64,000 bases of DNA from Amycolatopsis sp. NBC_01488 (lineage in GTDB: Bacteria > Actinomycetota > Actinomycetes > Mycobacteriales > Pseudonocardiaceae), in contig NZ_CP109434.1 in the NCBI RefSeq assembly GCF_036227105.1, forward strand, positions 5,862,501 through 5,926,500, given 5' to 3'. Shown in pieces: positions 11,948-21,071 of the stretch. The notes below the pieces were generated by a model. The model had not been told where the DNA came from, made no database searches, and worked only from the letters and a program-made list of their open reading frames with translations. Each line of letters starts with the position of its first letter. Positions within the stretch are counted from its first letter, which is position 1. Both the position numbers and the translations under genes were made by a program.

Positions 11948-13132
11948 ATGAAGCTCACCGGCTTGCTCACGCGGAACCAAGAACCCCTCCCGGGGATCAC
12001 CGGGGTCGCCCGGGTCGACCGCCGCACCCGGGAGCTGCTGCGCCGGATCAGTCCTGGCGACATCGTCGTGCTCGACCAGCTGGACCTCGACCGCGCGACG
12101 GCCGACGCCCTGGTGGAGGCCGAGGTCGCCGGCGTGGTCAACGCTTCGCCGTCGATTTCCGGCCGCTTCCCGAACATGGGGCCCGAAATCCTCGTGGCCG
12201 CCGGCGTCCCGCTGGTCGACTCGGTCGGCGGTGAGCTGCTGCGCACCATCAAGGACGGCACGAAGCTGCGGCTGCACGACGGCGTCGTGTACGTCGGCGA
12301 GCGCCAGGTCGCCTCCGGCATCGAGCAGACCGCCGACAGCGTCGCGGACCAGATGATCGAAGCCAAGGCCGGGATGTCGACGCAGCTGGAAGCGTTTTCG
12401 GCCAACACCATCGAGTTCCTGCGCCGCGAGCGCACGCTGATCCTCGACGGCGTCGGCGTGCCGGAGCTGAAGGTGGCGCTCCGCGACCGGCACGTGCTGG
12501 TCGTCGCGGGCGGCAACGGGCACGCCGAGGACCTCAAGAAGCTCAAGAAGTACATCGGCGAGCACCGGCCGGTGCTGATCGGCGTCGACGCGGGTGCCGA
12601 CACCCTGCGCGTGCAGGGCTACCGGCCGGACGTCATCGTCGGCGACCCCACCGGGATCGGCACCACCACGCTGCGCGGCGGCGCCGAGGTCGTGGTGCCC
12701 GCCCAGCCGGACGGGCACGCGCCCGGCGTCGAGCGGATCCAGGACCTCGGCATCGGCGCGGTGACGTTCCCCGCGTCGGGCAACGCCGAGGACCTCGCGC
12801 TGCTGCTGGCCGACGCGCACGGCGCGAGCCTGGTCGTCACCGTCGGCTTCCAGGCGACGCTGCGCGAGTTCCTCGACCACGGGCGGTCCGGGTCGAACCC
12901 GTCGACGTTCCTGACCCGGCTGAAGCTCGGCACGAAGCTCGTCGACGGGAAGGCCGTGGCGACGCTGCACCGCAGCCGGGTGTCGGTCGGCGCGGTCGTG
13001 CTGCTCGTGCTCGCCGCGGTCGTGGTGGTCGCCGCGGCCCTGCTGGTGTCCGACGTGGGCTCGGTCTACCTGGACTGGCTCCGGCACACCGGGAATTCGC
13101 TCGCTGCCTGGGTCAAGGGATTGTTCACGTGA
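11948..13132 (+). CDS. steA: SteA-like cell division-associated protein (Rv1697 position)
   Basis: The 394-aa protein has an N-terminal domain with GVVNASPSISGRFPNMGPEI and a central thiamine-pyrophosphokinase-like fold (LIGVDAGADTLRVQGYRPDV, ending VTVGFQATLREFLD). It carries one C-terminal transmembrane helix near residues 355-378. In Corynebacterium SteA and SteB form a complex affecting cytokinesis and envelope integrity; here the partner gene overlaps the stop by 4 nt. The ATG at 11948 has no clear Shine-Dalgarno; CACCAT lies 7 nt upstream and might be a weak leaderless -10. Confidence 0.87.
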   Translation: MKLTGLLTRNQEPLPGITGVARVDRRTRELLRRISPGDIVVLDQLDLDRATADALVEAEVAGVVNASPSISGRFPNMGPEILVAAGVPLVDSVGGELLRTIKDGTKLRLHDGVVYVGERQVASGIEQTADSVADQMIEAKAGMSTQLEAFSANTIEFLRRERTLILDGVGVPELKVALRDRHVLVVAGGNGHAEDLKKLKKYIGEHRPVLIGVDAGADTLRVQGYRPDVIVGDPTGIGTTTLRGGAEVVVPAQPDGHAPGVERIQDLGIGAVTFPASGNAEDLALLLADAHGASLVVTVGFQATLREFLDHGRSGSNPSTFLTRLKLGTKLVDGKAVATLHRSRVSVGAVVLLVLAAVVVVAAALLVSDVGSVYLDWLRHTGNSLAAWVKGLFT

Positions 13133-14079
13133 TTTCGCTGCGCTACCACGTCGTTTCCATCGCCGCGTGCTTCCTCGCGCTCGCCGTCGGGGTCGTGCTC
13201 GGCTCGACGGCGCTGAACGGCACGCTGCTGTCGGGGCTCGCGGGGGAGAAGAAGGACCTGGGCAGCCAGGTCTCCGACCTCGAGGCGCAGCGCAACGCGC
13301 TCAACGCCCGGCTGGCCGACGCGGACGCGTTCGCCGGCTCGATGGGCCCGAAGGTCGTCGCCGGGGCGCTCGACAAGCGGTCGGTGGTGCTCGTGACCAC
13401 CGAGGACGCGCGCCCGGCCGACCGGGACGCACTGAAGCAGCTGATCGGGCAGGCCGGCGCGTCGGTGACCGGTGAGGTGCAGCTGACGTCCGCGTTCGCC
13501 GACCCGGAGAAGGCCGACCAGCTCCGCGACGTCGTCACGCGCCTGCAGCCCGCGGGCTCGAAGTTCCCGACCGCGGGCGACTCCGGCACGCTCGCCGGCG
13601 CGCTGCTCGGTTCGGTGCTGCTGCTGGACAAGACCACCGCGAAGCCGCAGTCGTCGGGCGAAGAGCTGGCCGCCGCGATCGGCGGGCTCACCGACGGCGG
13701 GTTCGTCAAGGCGGGGGCGGACGTCAAGCCGGCGCAGCTGGCGATCGTGCTGACCGGGCCCCAGCCGACCGGCGACGGCGCCGGTGACCGTTCGGCGACG
13801 ATCGCCCGGTTCGCCACGCAGCTCGACCGCGGTGGCGCGGGCACGGTCCTGGCCGGCGACGCCGGTTCCGCGGAAGGCACGGGCCCGCTGGGCGTCGTCC
13901 GCGCGGACACCTCGGCGACGTCGATCCTGTCCACTGTGGACAACGTGGACTCGTCGGCCGGGCGGGTGAGCACGGTGCTGGCGTTGAAGGAACAGCTCGA
14001 CGGGGGCGCGGGCCGGTACGGCATCGCGGGCAACGCGACGGCCCCCGCACCGGGCGTCGGCGCCCCCACTGGCAACTGA
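13129..14079 (+). CDS. MctB/SteB family envelope protein (Rv1698 position)
   Basis: The 316-aa protein has an N-terminal membrane anchor (about residues 8-26, VSIAACFLALAVGVVLGS), a short coiled coil (about 36-66), and an extracytoplasmic mixed domain ending in a proline/glycine-rich tail. Homologues are M. tuberculosis MctB (Rv1698), implicated in copper handling, and Corynebacterium SteB, partner of SteA. GTG 13129 overlaps the steA stop. Copper efflux versus cell-division support cannot be decided from sequence; the steA linkage favours the second. Confidence 0.85.
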   Translation: MISLRYHVVSIAACFLALAVGVVLGSTALNGTLLSGLAGEKKDLGSQVSDLEAQRNALNARLADADAFAGSMGPKVVAGALDKRSVVLVTTEDARPADRDALKQLIGQAGASVTGEVQLTSAFADPEKADQLRDVVTRLQPAGSKFPTAGDSGTLAGALLGSVLLLDKTTAKPQSSGEELAAAIGGLTDGGFVKAGADVKPAQLAIVLTGPQPTGDGAGDRSATIARFATQLDRGGAGTVLAGDAGSAEGTGPLGVVRADTSATSILSTVDNVDSSAGRVSTVLALKEQLDGGAGRYGIAGNATAPAPGVGAPTGN

Positions 14080-14129
14080 CGTCGTGAGTGAGAAACAGCG
14101 TTAGAACGCTGTTTCTCACTCACGACGTC
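14078..14129. terminator. Long perfect palindrome between convergent genes, bidirectional terminator
   Basis: Two 25-nt perfect inverted arms (14078-14102 and 14105-14129, core GTGAGTGAGAAACAGCGTT) are separated by 2 nt. They start inside the steB-like stop codon and end 2 nt before the stop of the convergent chitinase gene. The likely role is termination from both sides. There is no poly-T tract. Confidence 0.75.
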
Positions 14130-14131
14130 GT

Positions 14132-15832
<1,701 letters not shown>

Positions 15833-15940
15833 GGGCGTCTCCTCGCGCAGGCGGACGGCCCTCTCCCGGGCCGCTACGGCGCGGGAGAGGGCGTACGCGA
15901 CGGTTCTTCACGAAGCGGGGCCGGCCTCGGTCATGAATGT

Positions 15941-15964
15941 GCGCGCGCGGACACCGAGTGTCAA
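15941..15964 (-). promoter_or_regulatory. Putative chitinase promoter, -35 TTGACA
   Basis: Read on the minus strand, TTGACA (15959-15964) is followed after about 18 nt by ACATTC, a weak -10. It abuts the DasR-like palindrome on its upstream side. The leader to the chitinase ATG would be about 100 nt. Confidence 0.45.
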
Positions 15965-15967
15965 TAC

Positions 15968-15983
15968 TTTGGACTAGACCAAT
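15968..15983. promoter_or_regulatory. DasR-responsive element (dre)-like operator
   Basis: On the minus strand the site reads ATTGGTCTAGTCCAAA, matching 12 of 16 positions of the streptomycete dre consensus ACTGGTCTAGACCAGT. DasR is a GntR-family repressor that senses amino-sugar phosphates and controls chitinase genes. The site lies directly upstream of TTGACA. The regulator itself is not in this window. Confidence 0.6.
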
Positions 15984-16036
15984 CTGGGAGGGTGTGCGCT
16001 ATGGGGCGTGGTGTCCGGTTTTTTTGACCACTGCCC

Positions 16037-17305
16037 CTACTTCAGTGGCGGGTCGAGCGGGAAGCACGAGACGCGCACCGGCCACGTGTCGCCGCCGGAC
16101 GGCAGCGGCATCTGCTTCAGCGCCGCGGCCGCGGCGGAGTCGTGGGCCTCCTCGGCCGCGGCGTGGAAGATGTCGGCCGCGATCGACTGGTCGAACACGC
16201 CGATCTGCTGGTGCGGCCAGGCTTCCGCGCCGTGCAGGGCGCCGGGGATCAGCTGGTCGACGACCGTCCGCAGGGTCACCCCGTTCGGTGCCCGGTACTT
16301 CCAGACGTCGATGCCGAGGTTCTTCCCGACCTCCGCCATCCGGCCCCACGCGGTGAGGTTGAAGTTGACGTAGTGCCAGGACATCGTCCGCGTCAGCTCC
16401 AGCGGCTGGCTGCCGTCGGCGGCGAACTGCACCGGGAACCGGTTCTTCTCCGCGTCGAGGACGATCTTCCGCGCGGTGTCGCGCTGGCCCAGGTAGGCCG
16501 CGATCGTCGCGTTCTGCATGTCGAGGAAGGTGCCGTGGTTGTTGGTGGCGGCCAGTTCCAGCTTCGCCTGGGGGCTGGTCTGCATCCAGGTCAGGTACTG
16601 CGTCAGCCACGCCTTGACGCCGGCGCGGTCCTTGCCCGTCCAGCCCGGGGCCCCGCCGTCGAGCAGCGCGAACGTGTCGACGACCTGGCTGAACGACTGC
16701 GTCGAGTCGATGATCCCGGTGCCGCTGATCGTGGTCCTGCACGGGATGATCTGCGAGTAGGTCATGTTCGGGTTCATCTTGGTGGCCGGGTCGAGGAACC
16801 AGGTCCGGATGTCGAGCGCCGCGCGTTTCGCGTACTTCGCGTCGCCGGTGTAGTACCAGGCGAGCGAGAGGTAGTACATCGCGTCCCAGGCGACCATCCG
16901 GTAGGTGTGGTCGGTGATCGCGTCGGCCTCCGGGTTGCGCTGGCCGTCCCGGTTCACGTACGGGCAGCCCTGCGGGTTCTCCGGCGTCTTCGCACTCGCC
17001 CACCAGTACGGCGCGTGGCTCAGGTAGTCGTGCTTGTCGCCGCTCGGCGGCGCGGTCGGCTTGTCCATGACCGACCAGGGGCCGGCGGTCAGCGCGGTGT
17101 TCGCCTTGTCCAGCACGACTTTCAGCGCGTCCCGCTGGGCCTTGGACGCGTGCCCGCCGCGGACGGCCTGCCGGATCGCCGCGAGCTTGCCGCCGTCGGT
17201 GACGACGGTGTGCGGTGGCGACGCGGCCACCGCCGTCCCGCTGACCGGGACCAGGATCATGCTCGCAGACAGCGCCAGCGCGCCCAGTACGCGTAGCCTT
17301 CGCAC
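16037..17305 (-). CDS. Secreted alginate-lyase family protein
   Basis: The protein is about 422 aa from GTG 17305; GAAAGGGCGG lies about 9 nt upstream, and the signal peptide (RRLRVLGALALSASMILVP ... AVA) starts there. An earlier in-frame GTG at 17341 would add 12 residues. The mature protein is an alpha/alpha-barrel of the alginate lyase family: SHAPYWWAS, a central ATNNHGTFLDMQ (family NNH active-site motif) and a conserved SWHYVNFNL. The substrate could be alginate or another uronate polymer. It stands alone with its own promoter, next to the chitinase and transcribed the same way. Confidence 0.85.
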   Translation of the reverse strand: MRRLRVLGALALSASMILVPVSGTAVAASPPHTVVTDGGKLAAIRQAVRGGHASKAQRDALKVVLDKANTALTAGPWSVMDKPTAPPSGDKHDYLSHAPYWWASAKTPENPQGCPYVNRDGQRNPEADAITDHTYRMVAWDAMYYLSLAWYYTGDAKYAKRAALDIRTWFLDPATKMNPNMTYSQIIPCRTTISGTGIIDSTQSFSQVVDTFALLDGGAPGWTGKDRAGVKAWLTQYLTWMQTSPQAKLELAATNNHGTFLDMQNATIAAYLGQRDTARKIVLDAEKNRFPVQFAADGSQPLELTRTMSWHYVNFNLTAWGRMAEVGKNLGIDVWKYRAPNGVTLRTVVDQLIPGALHGAEAWPHQQIGVFDQSIAADIFHAAAEEAHDSAAAAALKQMPLPSGGDTWPVRVSCFPLDPPLK

Positions 17306-17371
17306 CTTCGACCGCCCTTTCGGGGACGTCAAAGTCCCCACTCGTCACCGGGCGGCGGTACGGCAGTGGCG

Positions 17372-17401
17372 ATTCTGTCCGGGCGGTGCGGGCGATGTCA
17401 A
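17372..17401 (-). promoter_or_regulatory. Sigma70-type promoter for the alginate-lyase-like gene
   Basis: On the minus strand TTGACA (17396-17401), an 18-nt spacer and CAGAAT (17372-17377) form a good promoter. It overlaps the stop codon of the upstream racemase-family gene. The leader contains a GGGGAC/GTCCCC hairpin near 17324-17341. Confidence 0.6.
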
Positions 17402-18105
17402 TCGGGCCAGGTACGGCGTTTGTCCAACGGACGCGCGTAGGACCCCGCGCGGCTGGTCTTCAGCCCCAGGGCCACCAGTGACTCCGCGAGCCGGACGGCG
17501 GCCGCGACGCCGTCGATCACCGGGATGTCCAGCATCGTCGCGATCTTCCGGTCGAGGCCCGTCATCCCGGCGCAGCCGAGCACCAGCACCTCCGCGCCGG
17601 CGTCGCGGGCGCGACGGCCCGCGGTCAGCAGCGCCGACTCCGTGCGGCGCTCGTCGGTCAGCTCCAGCACGCCGAGCCCGGCGCCGGTGACCGTGACGCA
17701 GTTCTGCGCCACTCCCGCCGCGTGCAGGCTGTCCTCGATCAGCCCGCACGTCCGGTCCAAAGTGGTCACCACGCCGTAGCGGCGGCCGAGCAGGCAGGCC
17801 AGGTGCGCGGCCGCTTCCGTGATGTCGACGACCGGGACGTCCAGCAGCTCGCGCGCGCCTTCGCGGCCGTGCTCGCCGAAGCCGGCGAGCACCACCGCGT
17901 CGAACGGCTCGTCCAGGCCCCGCAACAGGTCCAGCACCGCCGCGGCGGACAGGAAGCTGTCCAGCCAGCCTTCCGCGGACTCCGGTCCCCAGCGAGGCGT
18001 GCGCGCGAGGATCTCGGTGCCGGGGCTCGCGGCGGCGCGCGCCCCGGCCTCGATCTCCTTCGTCATCGCCTCGGTGGTGTTGCAGTTGGTGACGACGATC
18101 CTCAT
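17398..18105 (-). CDS. Asp/Glu/hydantoin racemase-family protein with a single catalytic-position cysteine
   Basis: The 235-aa protein has the pseudo-symmetric racemase fold. Hydantoin/allantoin racemases use two cysteines. Here the first position reads VVLAGFGEHG (Gly75 where family members have Cys in a CFGDPG-type motif), while the second, LVLGCAGM (Cys178), is intact. This Gly/Cys pattern resembles arylmalonate decarboxylase rather than a two-base racemase. ATG 18105 overlaps the stop of the NCS1 transporter gene (ATGA), so transporter and enzyme are co-translated and probably act on the same imported compound. Substrate unknown; hydantoin, allantoin or malonate derivatives are possible. 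Confidence 0.82.
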   Translation of the reverse strand: MRIVVTNCNTTEAMTKEIEAGARAAASPGTEILARTPRWGPESAEGWLDSFLSAAAVLDLLRGLDEPFDAVVLAGFGEHGREGARELLDVPVVDITEAAAHLACLLGRRYGVVTTLDRTCGLIEDSLHAAGVAQNCVTVTGAGLGVLELTDERRTESALLTAGRRARDAGAEVLVLGCAGMTGLDRKIATMLDIPVIDGVAAAVRLAESLVALGLKTSRAGSYARPLDKRRTWPD

Positions 18106-19523
18106 CGGTGCTTCCTCGACACCGCGAAGTACAGGGCCGCCGACGAAGCCGTGCCGATGAACCACGAGTACGGCGCGGCCGGCGCGAAGAACGGCACCAG
18201 CGCGATCACCGCGGCCAGCGCGGCGGTCGGGAAGAACGTGACGAGCGCGCGCGGGTTCACCCGGGGGTAGATCCCGCCGTCGACGAACAGCTGAGCGACG
18301 TCGACCTTGCCGCGCCGGATCAGGTAGTAGTCGACGATCATGATCGCGAACAGCGGCCCGAGGAACGCGCCGAGCCCGCCGAGGAAGTAGTTGACGACCG
18401 TCGGGGACGAGTAGAGCTTCCACGGCAGCACGCACAGCGCGGCGACCGCGCTGATCAGCCCGCCGACGGTGAACGTGATCCGCTTCGGCCAGATGTTGGC
18501 CAGGTCGTAGGCGGGGGAGACGAAGTTCGCGACGATGTTGACGCCCATGGTGGCGACGGCGAACGTCAGCGCGCCGGCGATCAGCACCGGCGTGTTGTGC
18601 ACCTTGGACAGCAGCTCGGCCGGGTCGGTGATGGCCTCGCCGAACACCTGCATGCTGCCCGCGGTCACGATCACCGACAGCAGCGCGAACGCGGTCGAGT
18701 TGATCGGCAGGCCCCAGAAGTTGCCGCGCTTCACCGTCTTCTGGTCCGGCGCGTTGCGGGAGAAGTCGCAGAAGTTCAGCATCAGCGTGCCGTAGGTGGC
18801 CAGGATCAGCCCGGCCGCGCCGAACCACTGCCGGATCTGCTCGCCGGGCGACAGGTGCTTCGGGCTGCTGGTCAGCGAGATGTGCCAGTGCCCGGCGGCG
18901 AGGATCCAGACGGCGAGGGCGATCATCACGAGCCAGATCGCCGGGCCGCACCAGTCCTGGAACTTGCGCACCGACTCCATGCCGCGGGTGAGGATCAGCG
19001 CCTGGACCGCCCACAGCGCCACGAAGCAGATCCAGCCGAGCGCGTGCAGGCCGAGGAAACCGTGCTCGGTCAACGGTTTCAGGCCCGGGTCGATGGTGAG
19101 CACGAGCAGCGTGATGGCCACGCTCGCGAGGTAGGTCTGGATGCCGTACCAGAAGATCGCGATGACCGCGCGGATCAGCGCGGGCAGGTTGGCGCCGAAC
19201 GTGCCGAAGCTGATCCGCGCGACGACCGGGAACGGCACGCCGGTGCGCTGCCCGATCCGGCCCATCAGGTTCATGCCGACGTAGATGATGACGAACCCGA
19301 AGAGCAGGGCGGTGAACACCTGCCAGGCCGACAGGCCGAGCACGAACAGCCCGGCCGCGAAGGTGTAGTTGCCGAGGTTGTGCACGTCGGACATCCACAG
19401 CGCGAAGATGTCGTAGACCTTCCAGCGGCGGTCCTTCGCCGGGGCGAGGTCTTCGTTCCAGAGCCGGGGATCCGGCGGCGGGCTCGTCTCTTGCTGGGAT
19501 TCGGTGAGCGGGGCGGCGGTCAT
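18102..19523 (-). CDS. NCS1-family nucleobase/hydantoin:cation symporter
   Basis: The 473-aa integral membrane protein has about 12 hydrophobic segments. NCS1 signatures include the N-terminal LWNEDLAPAKDRRWKVYDIF, then GTFGANLPALIRAVIAIFWYGIQTY and, in the loop, NFCDFSRNAP. Relatives import purines, pyrimidines, allantoin, hydantoins or thiamine precursors. ATG 19523 is preferred for its GGAGGCCCGC Shine-Dalgarno; longer upstream reading is noise. It is the first gene of a two-gene operon with the racemase-family gene, divergent from the GntR regulator across a palindromic operator. Confidence 0.92.
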   Translation of the reverse strand: MTAAPLTESQQETSPPPDPRLWNEDLAPAKDRRWKVYDIFALWMSDVHNLGNYTFAAGLFVLGLSAWQVFTALLFGFVIIYVGMNLMGRIGQRTGVPFPVVARISFGTFGANLPALIRAVIAIFWYGIQTYLASVAITLLVLTIDPGLKPLTEHGFLGLHALGWICFVALWAVQALILTRGMESVRKFQDWCGPAIWLVMIALAVWILAAGHWHISLTSSPKHLSPGEQIRQWFGAAGLILATYGTLMLNFCDFSRNAPDQKTVKRGNFWGLPINSTAFALLSVIVTAGSMQVFGEAITDPAELLSKVHNTPVLIAGALTFAVATMGVNIVANFVSPAYDLANIWPKRITFTVGGLISAVAALCVLPWKLYSSPTVVNYFLGGLGAFLGPLFAIMIVDYYLIRRGKVDVAQLFVDGGIYPRVNPRALVTFFPTAALAAVIALVPFFAPAAPYSWFIGTASSAALYFAVSRKHR

Positions 19524-19546
19524 GCGGGCCTCCGATCGACACATTC

Positions 19547-19596
19547 TTTCGGGGGTTCCGGGTGGCGGAGCCCCCGGCCGGGGCGAAGGCCCCGTG
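19547..19596. repeat. Dispersed double-hairpin repeat, copy 1
   Basis: The element reads as two tandem hairpins, GGGGGTTCCGGGTGGCGGAG-CCCCC and GGGGCGAAGGCCCC. A second copy differing at only a few positions is at 32099-32146. It resembles palindromic intergenic repeats common in high-GC actinobacteria. It lies in the 5' region of the NCS1 transporter gene. Confidence 0.7.
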
Positions 19597-19618
19597 TGAC
19601 ACAGTGCGGCGACGGCGA

Positions 19619-19647
19619 TTTGGGATACCAAAATTTGGCATCCCAAA
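19619..19647. promoter_or_regulatory. GntR-type operator palindrome
   Basis: TTTGGGATACCAAA and TTTGGCATCCCAAA form an inverted repeat around a single A, with one mismatch. TGGnATACCA-type sites are typical for FCD-subfamily GntR regulators. It lies between the divergent NCS1 operon and the gntR gene, about 90 nt from each start. Confidence 0.75.
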
Positions 19648-19735
19648 TATCACCCCGATGTCCGCGCCCGTCAACCCTCCGCCCGATAAACTCGCGTAAC
19701 GTCCGGTTACGGGCGTGTTGAGCGAGAGGGGACCC

Positions 19736-20419
19736 GTGACGTCGGCGAGCGAGCGGCAACCTCTCGCGGCCACCCGGCAGCGGGTGCGCGACGAGCTGCG
19801 CGAACGGATCCTGACCGGCCGCCTCCGCCCCGGCGACCGGCTGGTCGAGCGCGAGCTGGCGGAAGACCTCGGCGTGTCCAGGGTGCCGGTGCGCGAGGCC
19901 ATCCGCAGCCTCGAGGCCGAAGGGTTCCTCGTCGAGCAGTCGGCGCGGCGGATCGTCGTGCGGCAGCTCGCGCGGGTCGACGTCGAGGAGCTGTTCGACG
20001 TCCGGGAAGCCCTCGAAGGGCTCGCCGCGGGACGCGCCGCCGAACGGGCGGGCGCGCCGGAGCTGAAGCGCCTGGAACGGATGCTCGCCGACGCGGCCCG
20101 CGCGACGGCCCGCGGCGACGCGGCCCGGATCACCGTGCTCAACTCGCGCTTCCACGACGAGATCGTGGCCATCGCGGGCAACACGCTGCTGACCACGATG
20201 CTGCAGCCCCTGCAGGGCCGGCTCCGCTGGCTCACCAGCCAGAACGAGCACTGGGCCGAGCTGCTCGACGAGCACCGCCGGCTCTACGAGGCGATCGCGT
20301 CGGGGGACGCGGAGCGCGCGAAGGCGTTCGCCGTCGAGCACGTGCGGGTCAACCGCGAGGTGACCTTGAAGTCCCTCTTCGGCACCGATCAGGCGGAGAT
20401 CGGCGCCGGTTCGAGGTAG
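19736..20419 (+). CDS. GntR family regulator, FCD (FadR-type) subfamily
   Basis: The 227-aa protein has an N-terminal winged helix (about 12-75: RDELRERILTGRLRPGDRLV, LGVSRVPVREAIRSLEAEG) and an FCD ligand domain with metal-binding-type residues (DVREALEG, NSRFHDEI, EHRRLYEAI). GTG 19736 has a GAGAGGGG Shine-Dalgarno 4-5 nt upstream. Divergence from the NCS1/racemase operon across a palindrome suggests that it represses that operon and itself. Its 3' end overlaps the convergent DJ-1 gene by 31 bp. Confidence 0.92.
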   Translation: MTSASERQPLAATRQRVRDELRERILTGRLRPGDRLVERELAEDLGVSRVPVREAIRSLEAEGFLVEQSARRIVVRQLARVDVEELFDVREALEGLAAGRAAERAGAPELKRLERMLADAARATARGDAARITVLNSRFHDEIVAIAGNTLLTTMLQPLQGRLRWLTSQNEHWAELLDEHRRLYEAIASGDAERAKAFAVEHVRVNREVTLKSLFGTDQAEIGAGSR

Positions 20420-21009
20420 GGCGTCACGTTCCGCAGCGCCCGCTCGACGTACTCCTCCTTCTCGCCGACCGGCGCGACGTAGTGCATGGCGTGCTCGGCC
20501 GCTTCGAGGCCGTGCAGCCGGGCGAGGACCCAGGTGGCGAGGTAGGCCGAGGCCAGGCAGCCGCCCGCGGTGGCGAGCGGGCCGCGGGCGAAGAACGGCT
20601 GGTTCAGGACCTCGACGCCCGCCGCGAGGACCCAGGGCTTGGTCGTGAGATCGGTGCAGGCGGGCACGTCCGCGAGCAGCCCGAGCTTCGCCAGCACGAG
20701 CGTGCCGGAGCACTGCGCGCCGATCAGCTGCCGCGCCGGGTCGAGGCCACGCAGCGTCGTCATGATCGCCGGGTCCTCGACAACCTCCCGGGTCTTCGCG
20801 CCGCTGCCGACGATCACGGCGTCGGCCGTGCAGGCTTCGTCCAGGCCGATCATCGCGTCGATCGTCACCCCGTTCATGGACGTCACCCGCGGCGTGGGAC
20901 TCGCGATCGAGACGCGCCAGCCCGGTTCTTTGACGCGGTTGAGGACGCCCAGCGCGATGAGCGAGTCGAGTTCGTTGTAGCCGTCGAAGGTGAGGATCGC
21001 GGTGTGCAT
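20389..21009 (-). CDS. DJ-1/PfpI (ThiJ) family protein
   Basis: The 206-aa protein carries the nucleophile-elbow motif IGAQCSGTLVLA (Cys near residue 100) and the N-terminal TAILTFDGYNELDSLIALG. Such proteins are glutamine-amidotransferase-like; characterised members act as isonitrile hydratases, glyoxalases, proteases or regulators. It is divergent from a MocR-type regulator, a pairing often seen for DJ-1 genes, so it is the likely target of that regulator. TAGCGT lies 6 nt before ATG 21009, suggesting a leaderless transcript. The reaction is unknown. Confidence 0.88.
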   Translation of the reverse strand: MHTAILTFDGYNELDSLIALGVLNRVKEPGWRVSIASPTPRVTSMNGVTIDAMIGLDEACTADAVIVGSGAKTREVVEDPAIMTTLRGLDPARQLIGAQCSGTLVLAKLGLLADVPACTDLTTKPWVLAAGVEVLNQPFFARGPLATAGGCLASAYLATWVLARLHGLEAAEHAMHYVAPVGEKEEYVERALRNVTPYLEPAPISA

Positions 21010-21015
21010 GCCCGC

Positions 21016-21065
21016 ACGCTAGGCCGGTCGATCCAGGACAGTCCGCAAATTGTCCTGCCTACAAT
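21016..21065. promoter_or_regulatory. Divergent leaderless promoters with AGGACA-N10-TGTCCT inverted repeat
   Basis: The plus strand has TACAAT (21060-21065), 6 nt before GTG 21072. The minus strand has TAGCGT (21016-21021), 6 nt before ATG 21009. Between them, AGGACA (21035-21040) and TGTCCT (21051-21056) form an inverted repeat, a candidate MocR operator controlling both genes. Confidence 0.55.
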
Positions 21066-21071
21066 CGCGGC

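Noticed and set aside
17338..19646. Minus-strand frame reading through racemase, transporter and upstream DNA as one very long protein
   Set aside because: Family boundaries, the ATGA overlap at 18102-18105 and the Shine-Dalgarno before 19523 show two separate genes. The long frame is a different phase over the transporter.
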